64,000 nucleotides of DNA from Oceanobacillus neutriphilus (GCF_014645515.1 NZ_BMLW01000004.1:62001-126000), one strand, 5' to 3'. Positions 1 through 9,098 are shown, counted from the stretch's first letter. Notes: generated from the letters alone by a model not told the origin. A program made the numbers and translations.

Positions 1-107
1 CTTTTTTTGGTTTCTTCACTGACACCACTATAATTATTCATTACTTTTGAGACTGTTGATGGTGAAACACCAGCTATCTCAGCTATATTTCTGATTGTAA
101 GTTTCAT
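1..107 (-). CDS. LacI-family transcriptional regulator, N-terminal fragment
   Basis: Only the first ~35 codons lie in the window; the gene runs off the left edge. The N-terminus reads MKLTIRNIAEIAGVSPSTVS, the helix-turn-helix and hinge signature of LacI/GalR repressors. An ATG at 107 follows a GAGGCGA ribosome-binding site. It sits 42 bp behind the sugar permease gene on the same strand, so it is probably the last gene of the importer operon. It is the likely ligand of the GAAACCGGTTTC palindromes upstream of the binding-protein gene; that pairing is inferred from context. Confidence 0.85.
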   Translation of the reverse strand, partial: MKLTIRNIAEIAGVSPSTVSKVMNNYSGVSEETKK

Positions 108-149
108 GGAATCGCCTCAATATTCTATAAAAGTTTATCCCAGGTTATT

Positions 150-992
150 TTAAGATTTGACAGCTCCCTCTGTAATGCTCGCTATAAATAATTTGTTAAA
201 TAAGAGGAAGATGATAACCAATGGAATCGTCGCCCAAAATACACCTGACATTAACATACCATAATCGACTTTAAATGTGTTATTGAGGGAGGCTAATGCA
301 ACCTGTATCGTGTACATCTCCGGATCACGCAGAACTGTAAACTGCCATAGGAACTCTCCCCATACGGAGGTAAATACAATAATGCCTAAAGTTGCGAAAG
401 CCGGGAGTATAATCGGCAGCACTATTTTCCAGTAAATCTTAAAATTAGAGGCTCCATCTAATTTTGCTGCTTCAATTAATTCATCTGAAATCGATCCGCT
501 GATATATTGTCTCATTAAAAATATTCCTAATGGATTGAGAAAAGATAAAATCATAACCCCTTGCAAGGTATCCAGTAATCCTGCTTTTGCGATTAAAAAA
601 TACTGTGGAATCAGCCCCAGCTGAGGCGGTATAATCATCGTCAATAGAATGGCAATAAAAAGGATATTCTTACCGGGAAATTTAAATTTCGCAAACGCAA
701 AACCAGCTAAAGAACTAATCAACAGAACCACTATCGTAACGACTACACAAAGTATCAGTGAATTCCACATTGCTCCAAAAAAATCAATTTGCTGTAATAC
801 CTTCTGGAAATTCTCAACTAACATATTTCCAGGGGTAAGCGTAGGAGGTATAGAATTATAAGCCGCACTTGGTCGTGTCGCCATTACAAACATCCAGTAA
901 AACGGGAAAAGAGATAAAAGAGATGCAAGCGTCAGGAAACCATACATTAAAATCTTGCTGAATGAGAATTTCTTGGAACCTACTTCTTTCAT
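150..992 (-). CDS. Carbohydrate ABC transporter permease (MalG type)
   Basis: Inner-membrane permease of a CUT1-type sugar importer, 280 residues with about six membrane segments. The EAA loop is visible as ELIEAAKLDGASNFKIYWKI near residues 170-190, the site that contacts the ATPase. The start overlaps the stop of the upstream permease gene by 4 bp and has a GAGGTG ribosome-binding site, indicating translational coupling. No ATPase gene is present in this cluster, so a shared MsmX-type ATPase elsewhere is likely (inference). The sugar is not identifiable from sequence. Confidence 0.9.
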   Translation of the reverse strand: MKEVGSKKFSFSKILMYGFLTLASLLSLFPFYWMFVMATRPSAAYNSIPPTLTPGNMLVENFQKVLQQIDFFGAMWNSLILCVVVTIVVLLISSLAGFAFAKFKFPGKNILFIAILLTMIIPPQLGLIPQYFLIAKAGLLDTLQGVMILSFLNPLGIFLMRQYISGSISDELIEAAKLDGASNFKIYWKIVLPIILPAFATLGIIVFTSVWGEFLWQFTVLRDPEMYTIQVALASLNNTFKVDYGMLMSGVFWATIPLVIIFLLFNKLFIASITEGAVKS

Positions 993-1936
993 TTACCTGC
1001 ACCTCTTTTCTTTTTTCTCCCTATACCTGAAGTCAGATATAAATTAATTGCTGCCAGAACTGCTATAAAGATTACTAAGATAACTGCTGTTGCAGATGCT
1101 GTGCCAAATGATTGTAATCGGAAAGCATCACGGTATAAGTACATAACAATGGTCATTGCTTCGCTTCTTGTAAAAGCACTCTGTCCAAGAAATACAGTTG
1201 GCTCGGAAAACAGCTGTAAAGCTCCAACAGTAGAGAAAAAAACAGTTAATAGAATAAAAGGTTTTAAGAGCGGCATGGTAATATATCTTAATTGTTGGAA
1301 TTTGCTTGCCCCGTCTATCGTTGCAGCTTCATATAAATCACGGGGAATACTTTGTAATCCTGCCAGATAAATAATCGTATTGTATCCAATCCATCTCCAG
1401 AAAACCATTAAAGAAATTGCAATTTTAGTGCCCCATTCTGAAGTAGCCCAATTTATTGGATCAAGCCCAAACAGCCCTAATATATAATTCGCCATGGATG
1501 AATCCTGATTACTGAATAAAACACTAAATACCAGTGCAACTGCCACCATCGATGTAATATAGGGCATGAAAATAGTTACCCTGTAAAATTGTTTAAACCG
1601 CAAAAATACCTGATTTAATAAAAATGCTAAAATAATCCCCACAATTAACTGCGGGGCAGTTCCCAATAAGCCCATAACGATTGTATTGTAGACAGATTTC
1701 CAAAAAAGAGAGTCTGTCAAAACAATTTTAAAGTTATCCAGCCCTACAAATTCCATAGGCGAAAGCCCATTCCATTGCTGAAAGGCTAAATATAGGCTGA
1801 ATAGGATTGGAAAAAAACCCACACAAAAGAAAATAATAAAAAACGGTGACACATATAGATATCCCGAAATCATGTCTTTTTTCTCTTCCGACAGATACCT
1901 TTTCTTCGTTTTTTGTTTCTTTTTTAAGGAGACCAT
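989..1936 (-). CDS. Carbohydrate ABC transporter permease (MalF type)
   Basis: First permease of the sugar importer, 315 residues. The N-terminus is basic and cytoplasmic (KKKQKTKKR), followed by about six hydrophobic segments. The EAA loop appears as DLYEAATIDGASKFQQLRYI at about residues 203-222. It pairs with the overlapping MalG-type gene to form the membrane channel. The gene lies 83 bp after the binding-protein gene. Family assignment is firm; substrate is unknown. Confidence 0.9.
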   Translation of the reverse strand: MVSLKKKQKTKKRYLSEEKKDMISGYLYVSPFFIIFFCVGFFPILFSLYLAFQQWNGLSPMEFVGLDNFKIVLTDSLFWKSVYNTIVMGLLGTAPQLIVGIILAFLLNQVFLRFKQFYRVTIFMPYITSMVAVALVFSVLFSNQDSSMANYILGLFGLDPINWATSEWGTKIAISLMVFWRWIGYNTIIYLAGLQSIPRDLYEAATIDGASKFQQLRYITMPLLKPFILLTVFFSTVGALQLFSEPTVFLGQSAFTRSEAMTIVMYLYRDAFRLQSFGTASATAVILVIFIAVLAAINLYLTSGIGRKKKRGAGK

Positions 1937-2019
1937 GCGTTCACCCCGTTTCTAGTAAGCACATGGATACGGCGTGACATCGCCATATCCATGCTAAATG
2001 TTCTTTTTGAGCATCCTTT

Positions 2020-3306
2020 TTAACGGCTGACTAGGTCCTCAGCACGCTGTACTGCTGCATCCCATTCTTCCTCTGGGTCAGCACCTTCCTGTACGTTGGT
2101 TAACGCCGTTAAAATTTCATTGTTTACAGAAACATATTTTTCACCTTTATAAACTGCCTCCGTAATATCATTTGCCGCTTCACCAAATACCACTGAGGTT
2201 ACCTGGCCGCCGAAAAATTCATCTTCATTTGATTTGAAGTCATCCATTTCATATACTGCCGGCGCTGAAGGGAACAGTCCATGACTCTTGAAGGATTCTA
2301 ATTGATTTTCAGGAGATGTTAACCACTTTATAAAATCATAAGCTTCCTCTGCATGTTCTGTTTCTGCCGGAATTGCAAGAAATGATCCGCCCCAGTTTGC
2401 TGAAAACTCTGTCGGCAACGTTGCAACCCGGAATAATCCAGAAGCATCAGGCGCATTTCCTTCCATCCAGCCTTTTAACCAGCCTGGGCCCAGTTCTGCA
2501 GCAAAATCACCATTATTTACCGCATTTGCCCATTCAGGACTCCACATTTCAAAATTACCGATAAGTCCTGCTTCATTTAACTCTACTGCATAATCATATG
2601 CCTGTTTAACAGGGCTTCCTTCTTGATCAACGATTAACTCACCTTCTGGATTCAGATGTGTTTCTGGTGCTGCATCCAGATAAGCCCGATAGGCCATTTC
2701 CATACTATCCAAAAACGGTTTATCCGTTTCTTCTTTTACCTGTATAGCTGCTTCTTTTAAAGCTTCTGGAGAATCAATCAAATTTGCCACTTCTTCAGGG
2801 TCGGTTGGCAATCCCGCATCTTCAAATACGTCTGTACGATAATATAAAGCTTTCGGCCCTATATCAGTAGGCAACCCGAACATAAAATCTCCGTCTACAT
2901 TTTGTCCGGTATTCCAGGACCAATCCTGATACTGATCCTTAATTTCTTCTGCACCCTGATCAAATAAGTTAACAAAGCGATCCTGGGCCTGTTTAAAACG
3001 GTCTAACTGATCAACCTCTACCATAGCGATATCCGGGGCTCCAGTCCCAGCTGATATAGCCGTAAATAGAGCATCATGATGATCTGCATTCTCTGAGGTT
3101 TTAAATTTAATTTTCACATTAGGATTTTCTTTTTCATATTCTTTTAATAATTCATCATATCCTGTTGCTCCAAATGTCCAAAAATTTAATGTAACGGTCC
3201 CTTCTGAGTCCTTACCATCTGAACCAGACGCATCATTATTGCTATTACAAGCAGTAAGTATAGATACCAGACCTAAAATGATTAATAAAGAGAGCACTCG
3301 TTTCAT
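2020..3306 (-). CDS. Sugar ABC transporter substrate-binding lipoprotein
   Basis: Family 1 extracellular solute-binding protein, 428 residues from the chosen start. The ATG at 3306 is preferred over longer in-frame starts because it follows GGAGG by 7-8 bp and begins a proper lipoprotein signal (MKRVLSLLIILGLVSILTAC), lipidated on Cys-20. After an acidic Ser/Asp linker the mature domain begins with LNFWTFGATG, typical of the family. It captures the sugar outside the membrane and delivers it to the two downstream permeases. Palindromic operators lie 130-245 bp upstream. Confidence 0.92.
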   Translation of the reverse strand: MKRVLSLLIILGLVSILTACNSNNDASGSDGKDSEGTVTLNFWTFGATGYDELLKEYEKENPNVKIKFKTSENADHHDALFTAISAGTGAPDIAMVEVDQLDRFKQAQDRFVNLFDQGAEEIKDQYQDWSWNTGQNVDGDFMFGLPTDIGPKALYYRTDVFEDAGLPTDPEEVANLIDSPEALKEAAIQVKEETDKPFLDSMEMAYRAYLDAAPETHLNPEGELIVDQEGSPVKQAYDYAVELNEAGLIGNFEMWSPEWANAVNNGDFAAELGPGWLKGWMEGNAPDASGLFRVATLPTEFSANWGGSFLAIPAETEHAEEAYDFIKWLTSPENQLESFKSHGLFPSAPAVYEMDDFKSNEDEFFGGQVTSVVFGEAANDITEAVYKGEKYVSVNNEILTALTNVQEGADPEEEWDAAVQRAEDLVSR

Positions 3307-3432
3307 TTTTCTACCTCCATATTTATTATTTTTTATCTTTATGACCCGCCTTTGCAGCTGCATAGTAAATATAAAAATATAGCCCCCCTTTACATGTTTC
3401 ATATACTTTATGAACATAAATATAAATATTAC

Positions 3433-3446
3433 GGAAACCGGTTTCC
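3433..3446. promoter_or_regulatory. LacI-type operator palindrome 1
   Basis: Perfect 14-bp palindrome GGAAACCGGTTTCC with a central CG, the form bound by LacI-family repressors. It lies about 130 bp upstream of the binding-protein start. A second, imperfect copy (GAAAGCGGTTTC) follows at 3459-3470. Binding by the LacI protein of this cluster is inferred; a CcpA cre site is an alternative reading. Confidence 0.65.
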
Positions 3447-3458
3447 AAATATTCTACA

Positions 3459-3470
3459 GAAAGCGGTTTC
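3459..3470. promoter_or_regulatory. LacI-type operator, imperfect copy
   Basis: GAAAGCGGTTTC differs by one base from the palindromes at 3433-3446 and 3539-3550. It lies 26 bp from the former, suggesting cooperative or overlapping occupation. Confidence 0.45.
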
Positions 3471-3538
3471 ATATGATGATTATATTCCCTAACTCATAAA
3501 AATACAACTACTTTTTTATATTTTTTTCAAATTATTTA

Positions 3539-3550
3539 GAAACCGGTTTC
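3539..3550. promoter_or_regulatory. LacI-type operator palindrome 2
   Basis: Perfect 12-bp palindrome GAAACCGGTTTC, identical in core to the one about 106 bp away at 3433-3446. The distance would allow looping between two repressor dimers. The rest of 3307-3693 holds no gene I can support. Confidence 0.6.
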
Positions 3551-3693
3551 CAAAACTGACACTGCTTCATGTATATCCTGAGATTAATCATGATAAGTTT
3601 TTTTCTGCAATTATGTCGTTTTTTACAGATTTATAGGACATCTTTTACTAGAATCCCAGAAGTCAAGGCGGCATCCAGATTTGCTTCAATTGT

Positions 3694-4284
3694 CTAATTA
3701 AGTTCATGGAATACTTTAATACTAATTATCGTCTGCGTAAATGCGAAAGGAATAATCCCGAAAATCAGTAATAAGCCTGGTAATTTTAATATAATAACAA
3801 AGATAATTACAGCAGATACCAGCTGAAAGATGATGCCCTTCAGAGACGAAAAACCGGCTTTTAAAACGACTAAAAATAATTCATAGACTGATAATTTATA
3901 GTGAACTATAGCTGGAAATAAATAAGCCCAGACAATCAGCAAAATAATCGCCATGAATATGACAGCAGCATATATTATTATTTGAATTTGTTCCGGATAG
4001 TAAGCTGTATAAATAAAGTTCACAATGACAATAAGCGTAATACTTGAAAAAAACCAGCCCAATATATTAGCTGTTTTAAAGTTTTCTTTATAGTATTGCT
4101 TAAAAATATGAGGAAGTGACTCCACTTCTCTTTTCAACAGCCAGTGTCTGATCACTGCAAAAACTGCTGCTATAGACGGAAAGATTCCCAGAACAATAAA
4201 ACCTTTGAATATATGGATAATCCATAGTATTTGCAGGCTGAATATTTCAAAAATCCAATCTGTAAGCTTAACAGTTTTTGACAT
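3694..4284 (-). CDS. YesL-like DUF624 membrane protein
   Basis: 196-residue integral membrane protein with about five hydrophobic segments and a basic loop near residues 50-70. Length and layout match the DUF624/YesL family, which commonly sits beside sugar ABC importers in Bacillales; its molecular role is not established. It is the first gene of the sugar cluster on this strand, 387 bp before the binding-protein gene. An operator-like sequence TAAACGGTTTCC lies 43-54 bp upstream, so it is probably co-regulated with the importer. Confidence 0.75.
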   Translation of the reverse strand: MSKTVKLTDWIFEIFSLQILWIIHIFKGFIVLGIFPSIAAVFAVIRHWLLKREVESLPHIFKQYYKENFKTANILGWFFSSITLIVIVNFIYTAYYPEQIQIIIYAAVIFMAIILLIVWAYLFPAIVHYKLSVYELFLVVLKAGFSSLKGIIFQLVSAVIIFVIILKLPGLLLIFGIIPFAFTQTIISIKVFHELN

Positions 4285-4326
4285 AGCATCCTCTCCCCTT
4301 TTTTAGTTCAACCATATTATTCTATG

Positions 4327-4338
4327 TAAACGGTTTCC
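4327..4338. promoter_or_regulatory. Operator-like site upstream of the DUF624 gene
   Basis: TAAACGGTTTCC keeps the right half of the GAAACCGGTTTCC operators at 3433-3446 and 3539-3550, with a degenerate left half. Its position upstream of the DUF624 start suggests that the same LacI repressor controls both transcription units. Confidence 0.45.
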
Positions 4339-4376
4339 AGAATTGATTATAATTATAAAAATTTATTTCGTCAATA

Positions 4377-5153
4377 TTATTTACTCAACTTTCGCACCTA
4401 AGAAGAAACATACTAACCTTGCTGTTCAAGGATGTACATGGTCTCAATTATCATGCTTGCTTTTAGTTAACTCATCTTTTTATTTTTTGAACAGGTTATT
4501 GTGTATAGCTTCCGCTCCGGCCAACCACTCCGCTTTCCATGGGGACGGCTTCAGCTAACTTGAAAAGAAACCCGCTTTTCAAGTGGATCTTCAGCGCGCC
4601 CTGTTCCCATAGGAGTCTACGTGGTTGGCCTGCGCTCTAATAGGATTCTACAGCACATGGAAGAAATAATAGACTGATGAAGTTAGATGAAATCATCGTT
4701 TTTTAGCCTAAATAAACAATCATGCTGGTGTTTCAAACGGTTTTTAGCAGTTCAAATCACGACAACATGAATAAACCATATCGAGAATAGCTTTCATGCA
4801 CCAAAAATAAGGATTGCCGAGCATGTTTACCTTTACCATGCAACACGAAAATTCGTTCTGTCAGATCTGCCTTTTATTTATTTATTTATTTCAATATAGA
4901 ATCCCCTTCTAGCGGAGGCGGACCGTTTTGACTCCTGAGGGATTAGCACCATCTGAAGATCCACTTTTGCCAAGTGATCTTCTTGGCAAAAGTTAGCTGA
5001 AGAGCGTGCCCCTAGGAAAGCAAAACGGTCCGCCGTAGCGGTCGATTTACACTTTACTTTCTATATTTGTCAACAGATATATAGAAGAAATGATCCTCCC
5101 CTGCTCCTATGGATAGGAAGTTTCTTTTTAAGGTGTGAAAGTTGAGTTATTTA
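4377..5153. mobile_element. MITE-like repeat element, copy 1
   Basis: The ends are inverted repeats: CTCAACTTTCGCACCT at the left (from 4384) and AGGTGTGAAAGTTGAG at the right (to 5146), with one mismatch. Both ends are flanked by TTATTTA (4377-4383 and 5147-5153), which looks like a target-site duplication. No convincing gene is inside. Two long hairpin modules are present: GGCCAACCAC/GTGGTTGGCC (about 4518-4629) and GGACCGTTTTG/CAAAACGGTCC (about 4919-5032). Related copies lie at 9653-10053 and 42085-42512. It fills the gap between the sugar cluster and nrdF. Confidence 0.75.
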
Positions 5154-5234
5154 AATTAACGCATAGGGAATTGAGCCTTAGACAATATGCTTGGTAAAGG
5201 CTGCATCTGGAATTATCAAATTTAATTTGTGCAT

Positions 5235-5262
5235 AAAAAAAAGCGCAGTTTGCGCTTTTTTT
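5235..5262 (-). terminator. Intrinsic terminator after nrdF
   Basis: AAGCGCA-GTT-TGCGCTT hairpin flanked by A and T runs, able to work in both directions. It overlaps the nrdF stop codon and ends the nrd operon. Confidence 0.85.
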
Positions 5263-6304
5263 ACAGGTCATCAAAACCATTTAAATCACTTGTTTTTGTA
5301 TATTGACGTGATTTTTGTTCAAAGAAATCTGTCTTTGTTCCATCAACGTTATCCACATAGGCGCGAATCCATTTCATTGGATTCTCCACATGTTCTGGAT
5401 AAAGTTCTTCCAATCCCATCATACGCAGCATTTTATTTGCCCGATATTTGATATAGCCATCAAGCTCATCCATGTCAATTCCTTCAATACCTGCAAGTAC
5501 ATAATGAGACCATTCTAATTCCAGTTCAACGGATTTTTGGAAATGATCATAAATCCATTGGATGAATTCTTTATTATTGTATTCCGGATTTTCAGCCAGT
5601 GTAGCACGGAACAGCTCTGTAATAAAACGGCCATGCTCCAGCTCATCACGATTGATGTAGCTAATCATCGTTGATGTCCCTACCATTTTATTCTGTCTGG
5701 CCAAGTGATAAAAGAAAGCAAAGCCTGAATAGAAAAACATTCCTTCTAATAAAGAAGTATATACTAAAGTCTTAAGGATATTTTCCAAAGTCGGATTTTC
5801 GACAAATGCATTATACTGCTCTGTCAACAGCTCATTCCGCTTCATCAGTAATTCATCAGTTCTGCCTAATTGAAACGATTTATTCTGCTCATTCAAGGAA
5901 ACAACAGAAGATAGCACATAAGAGTAACTTTCATTATGCACTGCCTCCTGCTGGGCAATAACAGCCATAATAGATTGAACAGACGGATCTGTTGCATATA
6001 GTGAGATTAACAATGCTGTTCTTGTTTGCGGCGCATCTAATGTAGATAACAGTCCAATTATCTTCAAATAAGCATCCTGTTCCTCTTCACTGAGCGAAGA
6101 GAACTGCTTTACATCACTGGACATGTTTATTTCATCCGCTTGCCAATAGTTTCCGACAAGTCTCTTATACATTTTATGCCAATGTGGATAAGCAATATCA
6201 TTCCAATTTAAAATTCCACTTGATTTGCCTCCGAATAGGCCTGTTGATTTATTTGGAAAACGCGGTTCAAGCGTTTTGGCCCGTTCAAGCATAACTTTTT
6301 GCAT
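5261..6304 (-). CDS. nrdF: Ribonucleotide reductase class I, beta (radical) subunit
   Basis: Small subunit that houses the dimetal centre and tyrosyl radical for deoxyribonucleotide synthesis; 347 residues. Predicted metal ligands are all present: Asp-90, Glu-120, His-123, Glu-187, Glu-221 and His-224. Tyr-127 stands four residues after His-123, the radical-tyrosine position, so this is not one of the metal-free or Tyr-less variants. The ATG follows AAGGAG and overlaps the flavodoxin gene by 20 bp. The linked flavodoxin argues for a class Ib-like Mn2 cofactor (inference). Confidence 0.93.
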   Translation of the reverse strand: MQKVMLERAKTLEPRFPNKSTGLFGGKSSGILNWNDIAYPHWHKMYKRLVGNYWQADEINMSSDVKQFSSLSEEEQDAYLKIIGLLSTLDAPQTRTALLISLYATDPSVQSIMAVIAQQEAVHNESYSYVLSSVVSLNEQNKSFQLGRTDELLMKRNELLTEQYNAFVENPTLENILKTLVYTSLLEGMFFYSGFAFFYHLARQNKMVGTSTMISYINRDELEHGRFITELFRATLAENPEYNNKEFIQWIYDHFQKSVELELEWSHYVLAGIEGIDMDELDGYIKYRANKMLRMMGLEELYPEHVENPMKWIRAYVDNVDGTKTDFFEQKSRQYTKTSDLNGFDDL

Positions 6305-6731
6305 TATCTAGCACTCCTTCCAGCCACTGTTCGATCTTATTCTCCTGCGAACCGCGCGGTGACTGTTCAACTTTAAGAACCGGAAAACTGCTTTCGTAAA
6401 AACGGGCTAATTTATCTGCAGCTCTGCAAAATAAATCATCTCCGCCAAATTGCGTATCTCCAGTTCCGAAAATAACCATATTTCCAGGTTTATATCCTAC
6501 TTCCAAGACAAAATCCTTTACCTCATCTGGTGTAGATCCTCTGTCCCAAGTGAATGTCCCTAAAAATACAAGATCATAATAAGCGGGATCCTTGAGGACA
6601 TCGATACCGATACGATGCCACTCAACGGTTAACCCTTCTTTATTTAAAAATTCCCCAATATACGAAGCGACCTCTTCTGTATTACCACTGTAGCTTAAAT
6701 ACGCGATGAGTATCCTCAACTTTGACACCAC
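6285..6731 (-). CDS. Ribonucleotide reductase-associated flavodoxin (NrdI role)
   Basis: Flavodoxin-fold protein of about 148 residues lying between the alpha and beta subunit genes. The N-terminus ILIAYLSYSGNTEEVA carries the FMN phosphate loop (SYSGNT) and GTGDTQFGGD resembles the second flavin loop. By position it should supply oxidant to assemble the beta-subunit cofactor, the NrdI role. It looks more like a conventional flavodoxin than the NrdI of Bacillus subtilis. The GTG at 6731 overlaps the nrdE end by 16 bp; nearby GTG/TTG starts at 6728 and 6719 are possible. Confidence 0.8.
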   Translation of the reverse strand: MVSKLRILIAYLSYSGNTEEVASYIGEFLNKEGLTVEWHRIGIDVLKDPAYYDLVFLGTFTWDRGSTPDEVKDFVLEVGYKPGNMVIFGTGDTQFGGDDLFCRAADKLARFYESSFPVLKVEQSPRGSQENKIEQWLEGVLDNAKSYA

Positions 6732-8944
6732 TCACACTCTTCGACATCATTGGATGTTGAACGAACATAATAAGTTGTTTTAAGTCCTTCCTTCCATGCC
6801 TGTAAGTGTAAATCCAGTAATACGGATGCACGAATCGTATTTGGAACATAAAAGTTAAATGATAAGCTCTGGTCAATATGACGCTGGCGTTTTGCGTTCT
6901 GGCTGACTGAATAACGCTGGTCTACAATATATGCAGAACGGCGGTAAATATTATACGTGTTATGGTCCAAAGCCGGAGCTGTTACAGGTATTTTAAAGTC
7001 TTTCTTCTCTTCATGATAAAATACTTGGAAGATCGGATCAATACTTGCTGTAGAACCGGCAATCATTGCTGTTGTAGAGTTTGGTGCAACGGCCATCAGA
7101 TAACCGTTACGGATACCATTCTCCTTGACTTCTTCTTTTAATGCAGTCCATTTAGAGTCCGTGTAGCCTTTTTGGTCAAAATAAGCTCCTGTGCTCCATT
7201 TACTGCCTTCATAAACAGAATAAGATCCTTTTTCCTTACTTAACTCCATACTGCTTTTAATCGTTAAATAAGCAATATTTTCATAAAGCTCGTCAGCATA
7301 TTGAACTGCTTCTTCTGTTTCCCAGCTGATTCCTTTTAATGCCAAAAGATGATGCCATCCAAATGTTCCCAGACCAATTGCCCGGTATTTTTGGTTGGTA
7401 ATCGTCGCTTGCAAAATTGGCAATGTATTAATGTCAATAACATTATCCAGCATTCTCACCTGAATAGAAATAAGACGTTCCAATACATCGTCAGAAACAG
7501 CTCTTCCCAGGTTAATAGAGCTCAGGTTACAAACCACATAGTCCCCGGATTGATATTTTCTTACAATTGTATTTTCATTTTCTAAAAATTCTTCTACAAA
7601 AGATGTCGGTGACTGATTTTGTGTAATTTCTGTACATAAATTGGAACAATAAATAAGACCTTCATGTGAGTTGGCATTTTGACGGTTTACTTCGTCACGG
7701 TAGAACATGAATGGCGTTCCAGATTCTAATTGAGAACGCATCAGACGCTTCATGATTTCAATAGCCGGCACCTTTTCTTTTGATAAATCTTCATTGGCAA
7801 CACATTCTTCATATTTCTTACGCCATGTACCGTCACCTTTTTCTTCATCATAAAAGTCCTCTAAAGAAAAGCCCATTACCTGACGCACTTCATGTGGATC
7901 AAATAAATACCAGTCCCCACGCTGGTCAACCTTCTCCATAAAGTAATCCGGTAAGCATACTCCGGTAAAGATATCATGAGCACGCATACGGTCATCGCCA
8001 TTATTCAGCTTTAAATCCAGGAATGATTCTATATCACGATGCCATACATCTAAATAGATCGCTATTGCACCTTTACGCGTGCCGAGCTGATCAACGCTAA
8101 CCGCTGTATTATTCAGTTGTTTAATCCATGGAACGACACCGCTCGACATGCCTTTAAATCCTTTAATAGAACTGCCTCTTGCACGGATTTTACCCATATA
8201 AACGCCGATTCCTCCGCCGTTTTTGGAAAGCTTGGCGATATCTGTATTACTATCATAGATTGCCTGCAGACTGTCATCGACTGTGTCGATAAAGCAGCTG
8301 GAGAGCTGGCCATGTGTTTTACCAGCATTTGTTAATGTTGGTGTTGCTACGGTCATATATAAATTACTCAAAGCCCAATATGCTTCTTGAATATATTCAA
8401 CCCGTTTATTTTTCGGCTCATCCTGCATTAAATGCATAGCAATAACTAACCAGCGTTCCTGAGGAAGCTCAAATACACGCTTCTGATGATCTGTTGCTAA
8501 ATAACGTGTTGCAACTGTATAAATACCTAAATAGTTAAATAACATATCTCTATCGGGAACAATCAGACTGCCGATTTGATCTATTTCTTCTTTTGAGTAC
8601 TTTTCCAGGAACGAGGTTGTATAGATACCTTCATCTGTCAGCATTTTAATTAAATGATAAAAGGACCCATATTTTTCATTTTCATCATAACCGCGATTGG
8701 CAGCAGCTTCTTTATATAAATTCCCTACATAAATACGTGCAGCTGCATATGTCCAATCCGGATTTGCTTCATCTATATTTTCAAGAGCTGTCTGAATCAG
8801 CGTATCATTCACTTTTTTATTTGAGGTAACACCTTGTGTTTGTTTTTCTGCTTTTTGAAACCAAGAAGCAGCATCTACTTTCAAGCCTTCCGATGCTTTA
8901 TTAATTTTTTCTTGGATAGATGACGGATTAATAATAATGGTCAT
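6716..8944 (-). CDS. nrdE: Ribonucleotide reductase class I, alpha (catalytic) subunit
   Basis: Catalytic subunit reducing ribonucleoside diphosphates; about 742 residues from the ATG at 8944, which follows AGGAGG. The longer in-frame start lacks a ribosome-binding site. Active-site cysteine contexts are visible: SSCFIDTVDDS, SNLCTEI and YVVCNLSSINL. The C-terminal tail ends CEWCQS, the redox pair that thioredoxin or glutaredoxin recharges. PDRDMLFNYLG is typical of class I alpha chains. No N-terminal ATP-cone is evident, so activity-site dATP inhibition may be missing. First gene of the three-gene nrd operon. Confidence 0.93.
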   Translation of the reverse strand: MTIIINPSSIQEKINKASEGLKVDAASWFQKAEKQTQGVTSNKKVNDTLIQTALENIDEANPDWTYAAARIYVGNLYKEAAANRGYDENEKYGSFYHLIKMLTDEGIYTTSFLEKYSKEEIDQIGSLIVPDRDMLFNYLGIYTVATRYLATDHQKRVFELPQERWLVIAMHLMQDEPKNKRVEYIQEAYWALSNLYMTVATPTLTNAGKTHGQLSSCFIDTVDDSLQAIYDSNTDIAKLSKNGGGIGVYMGKIRARGSSIKGFKGMSSGVVPWIKQLNNTAVSVDQLGTRKGAIAIYLDVWHRDIESFLDLKLNNGDDRMRAHDIFTGVCLPDYFMEKVDQRGDWYLFDPHEVRQVMGFSLEDFYDEEKGDGTWRKKYEECVANEDLSKEKVPAIEIMKRLMRSQLESGTPFMFYRDEVNRQNANSHEGLIYCSNLCTEITQNQSPTSFVEEFLENENTIVRKYQSGDYVVCNLSSINLGRAVSDDVLERLISIQVRMLDNVIDINTLPILQATITNQKYRAIGLGTFGWHHLLALKGISWETEEAVQYADELYENIAYLTIKSSMELSKEKGSYSVYEGSKWSTGAYFDQKGYTDSKWTALKEEVKENGIRNGYLMAVAPNSTTAMIAGSTASIDPIFQVFYHEEKKDFKIPVTAPALDHNTYNIYRRSAYIVDQRYSVSQNAKRQRHIDQSLSFNFYVPNTIRASVLLDLHLQAWKEGLKTTYYVRSTSNDVEECEWCQS

Positions 8945-9098
8945 GTTTAAGCCTCCTGTAATCATATATATTTCTATGAAGCGATTATTTGTAAATACAA
9001 AAAAATTACTTATGTATTCTTCTAACGATTCTGTTGCTTCTTCCGTACAAATAATAAACGTCTTGCCGGTAAATCTGCTGTTTTATATTTTTTATTAT

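Noticed and set aside
2373..2564. Plus-strand reading frame within the sugar-binding protein gene
   Set aside because: Antisense shadow of a strongly supported gene; no ribosome-binding site and no family resemblance.
4343..4558. 71-codon plus-strand reading frame at the left end of the repeat element
   Set aside because: It lies across the inverted terminal repeat and hairpin arms, has no ribosome-binding site and is not preserved in the other two copies.
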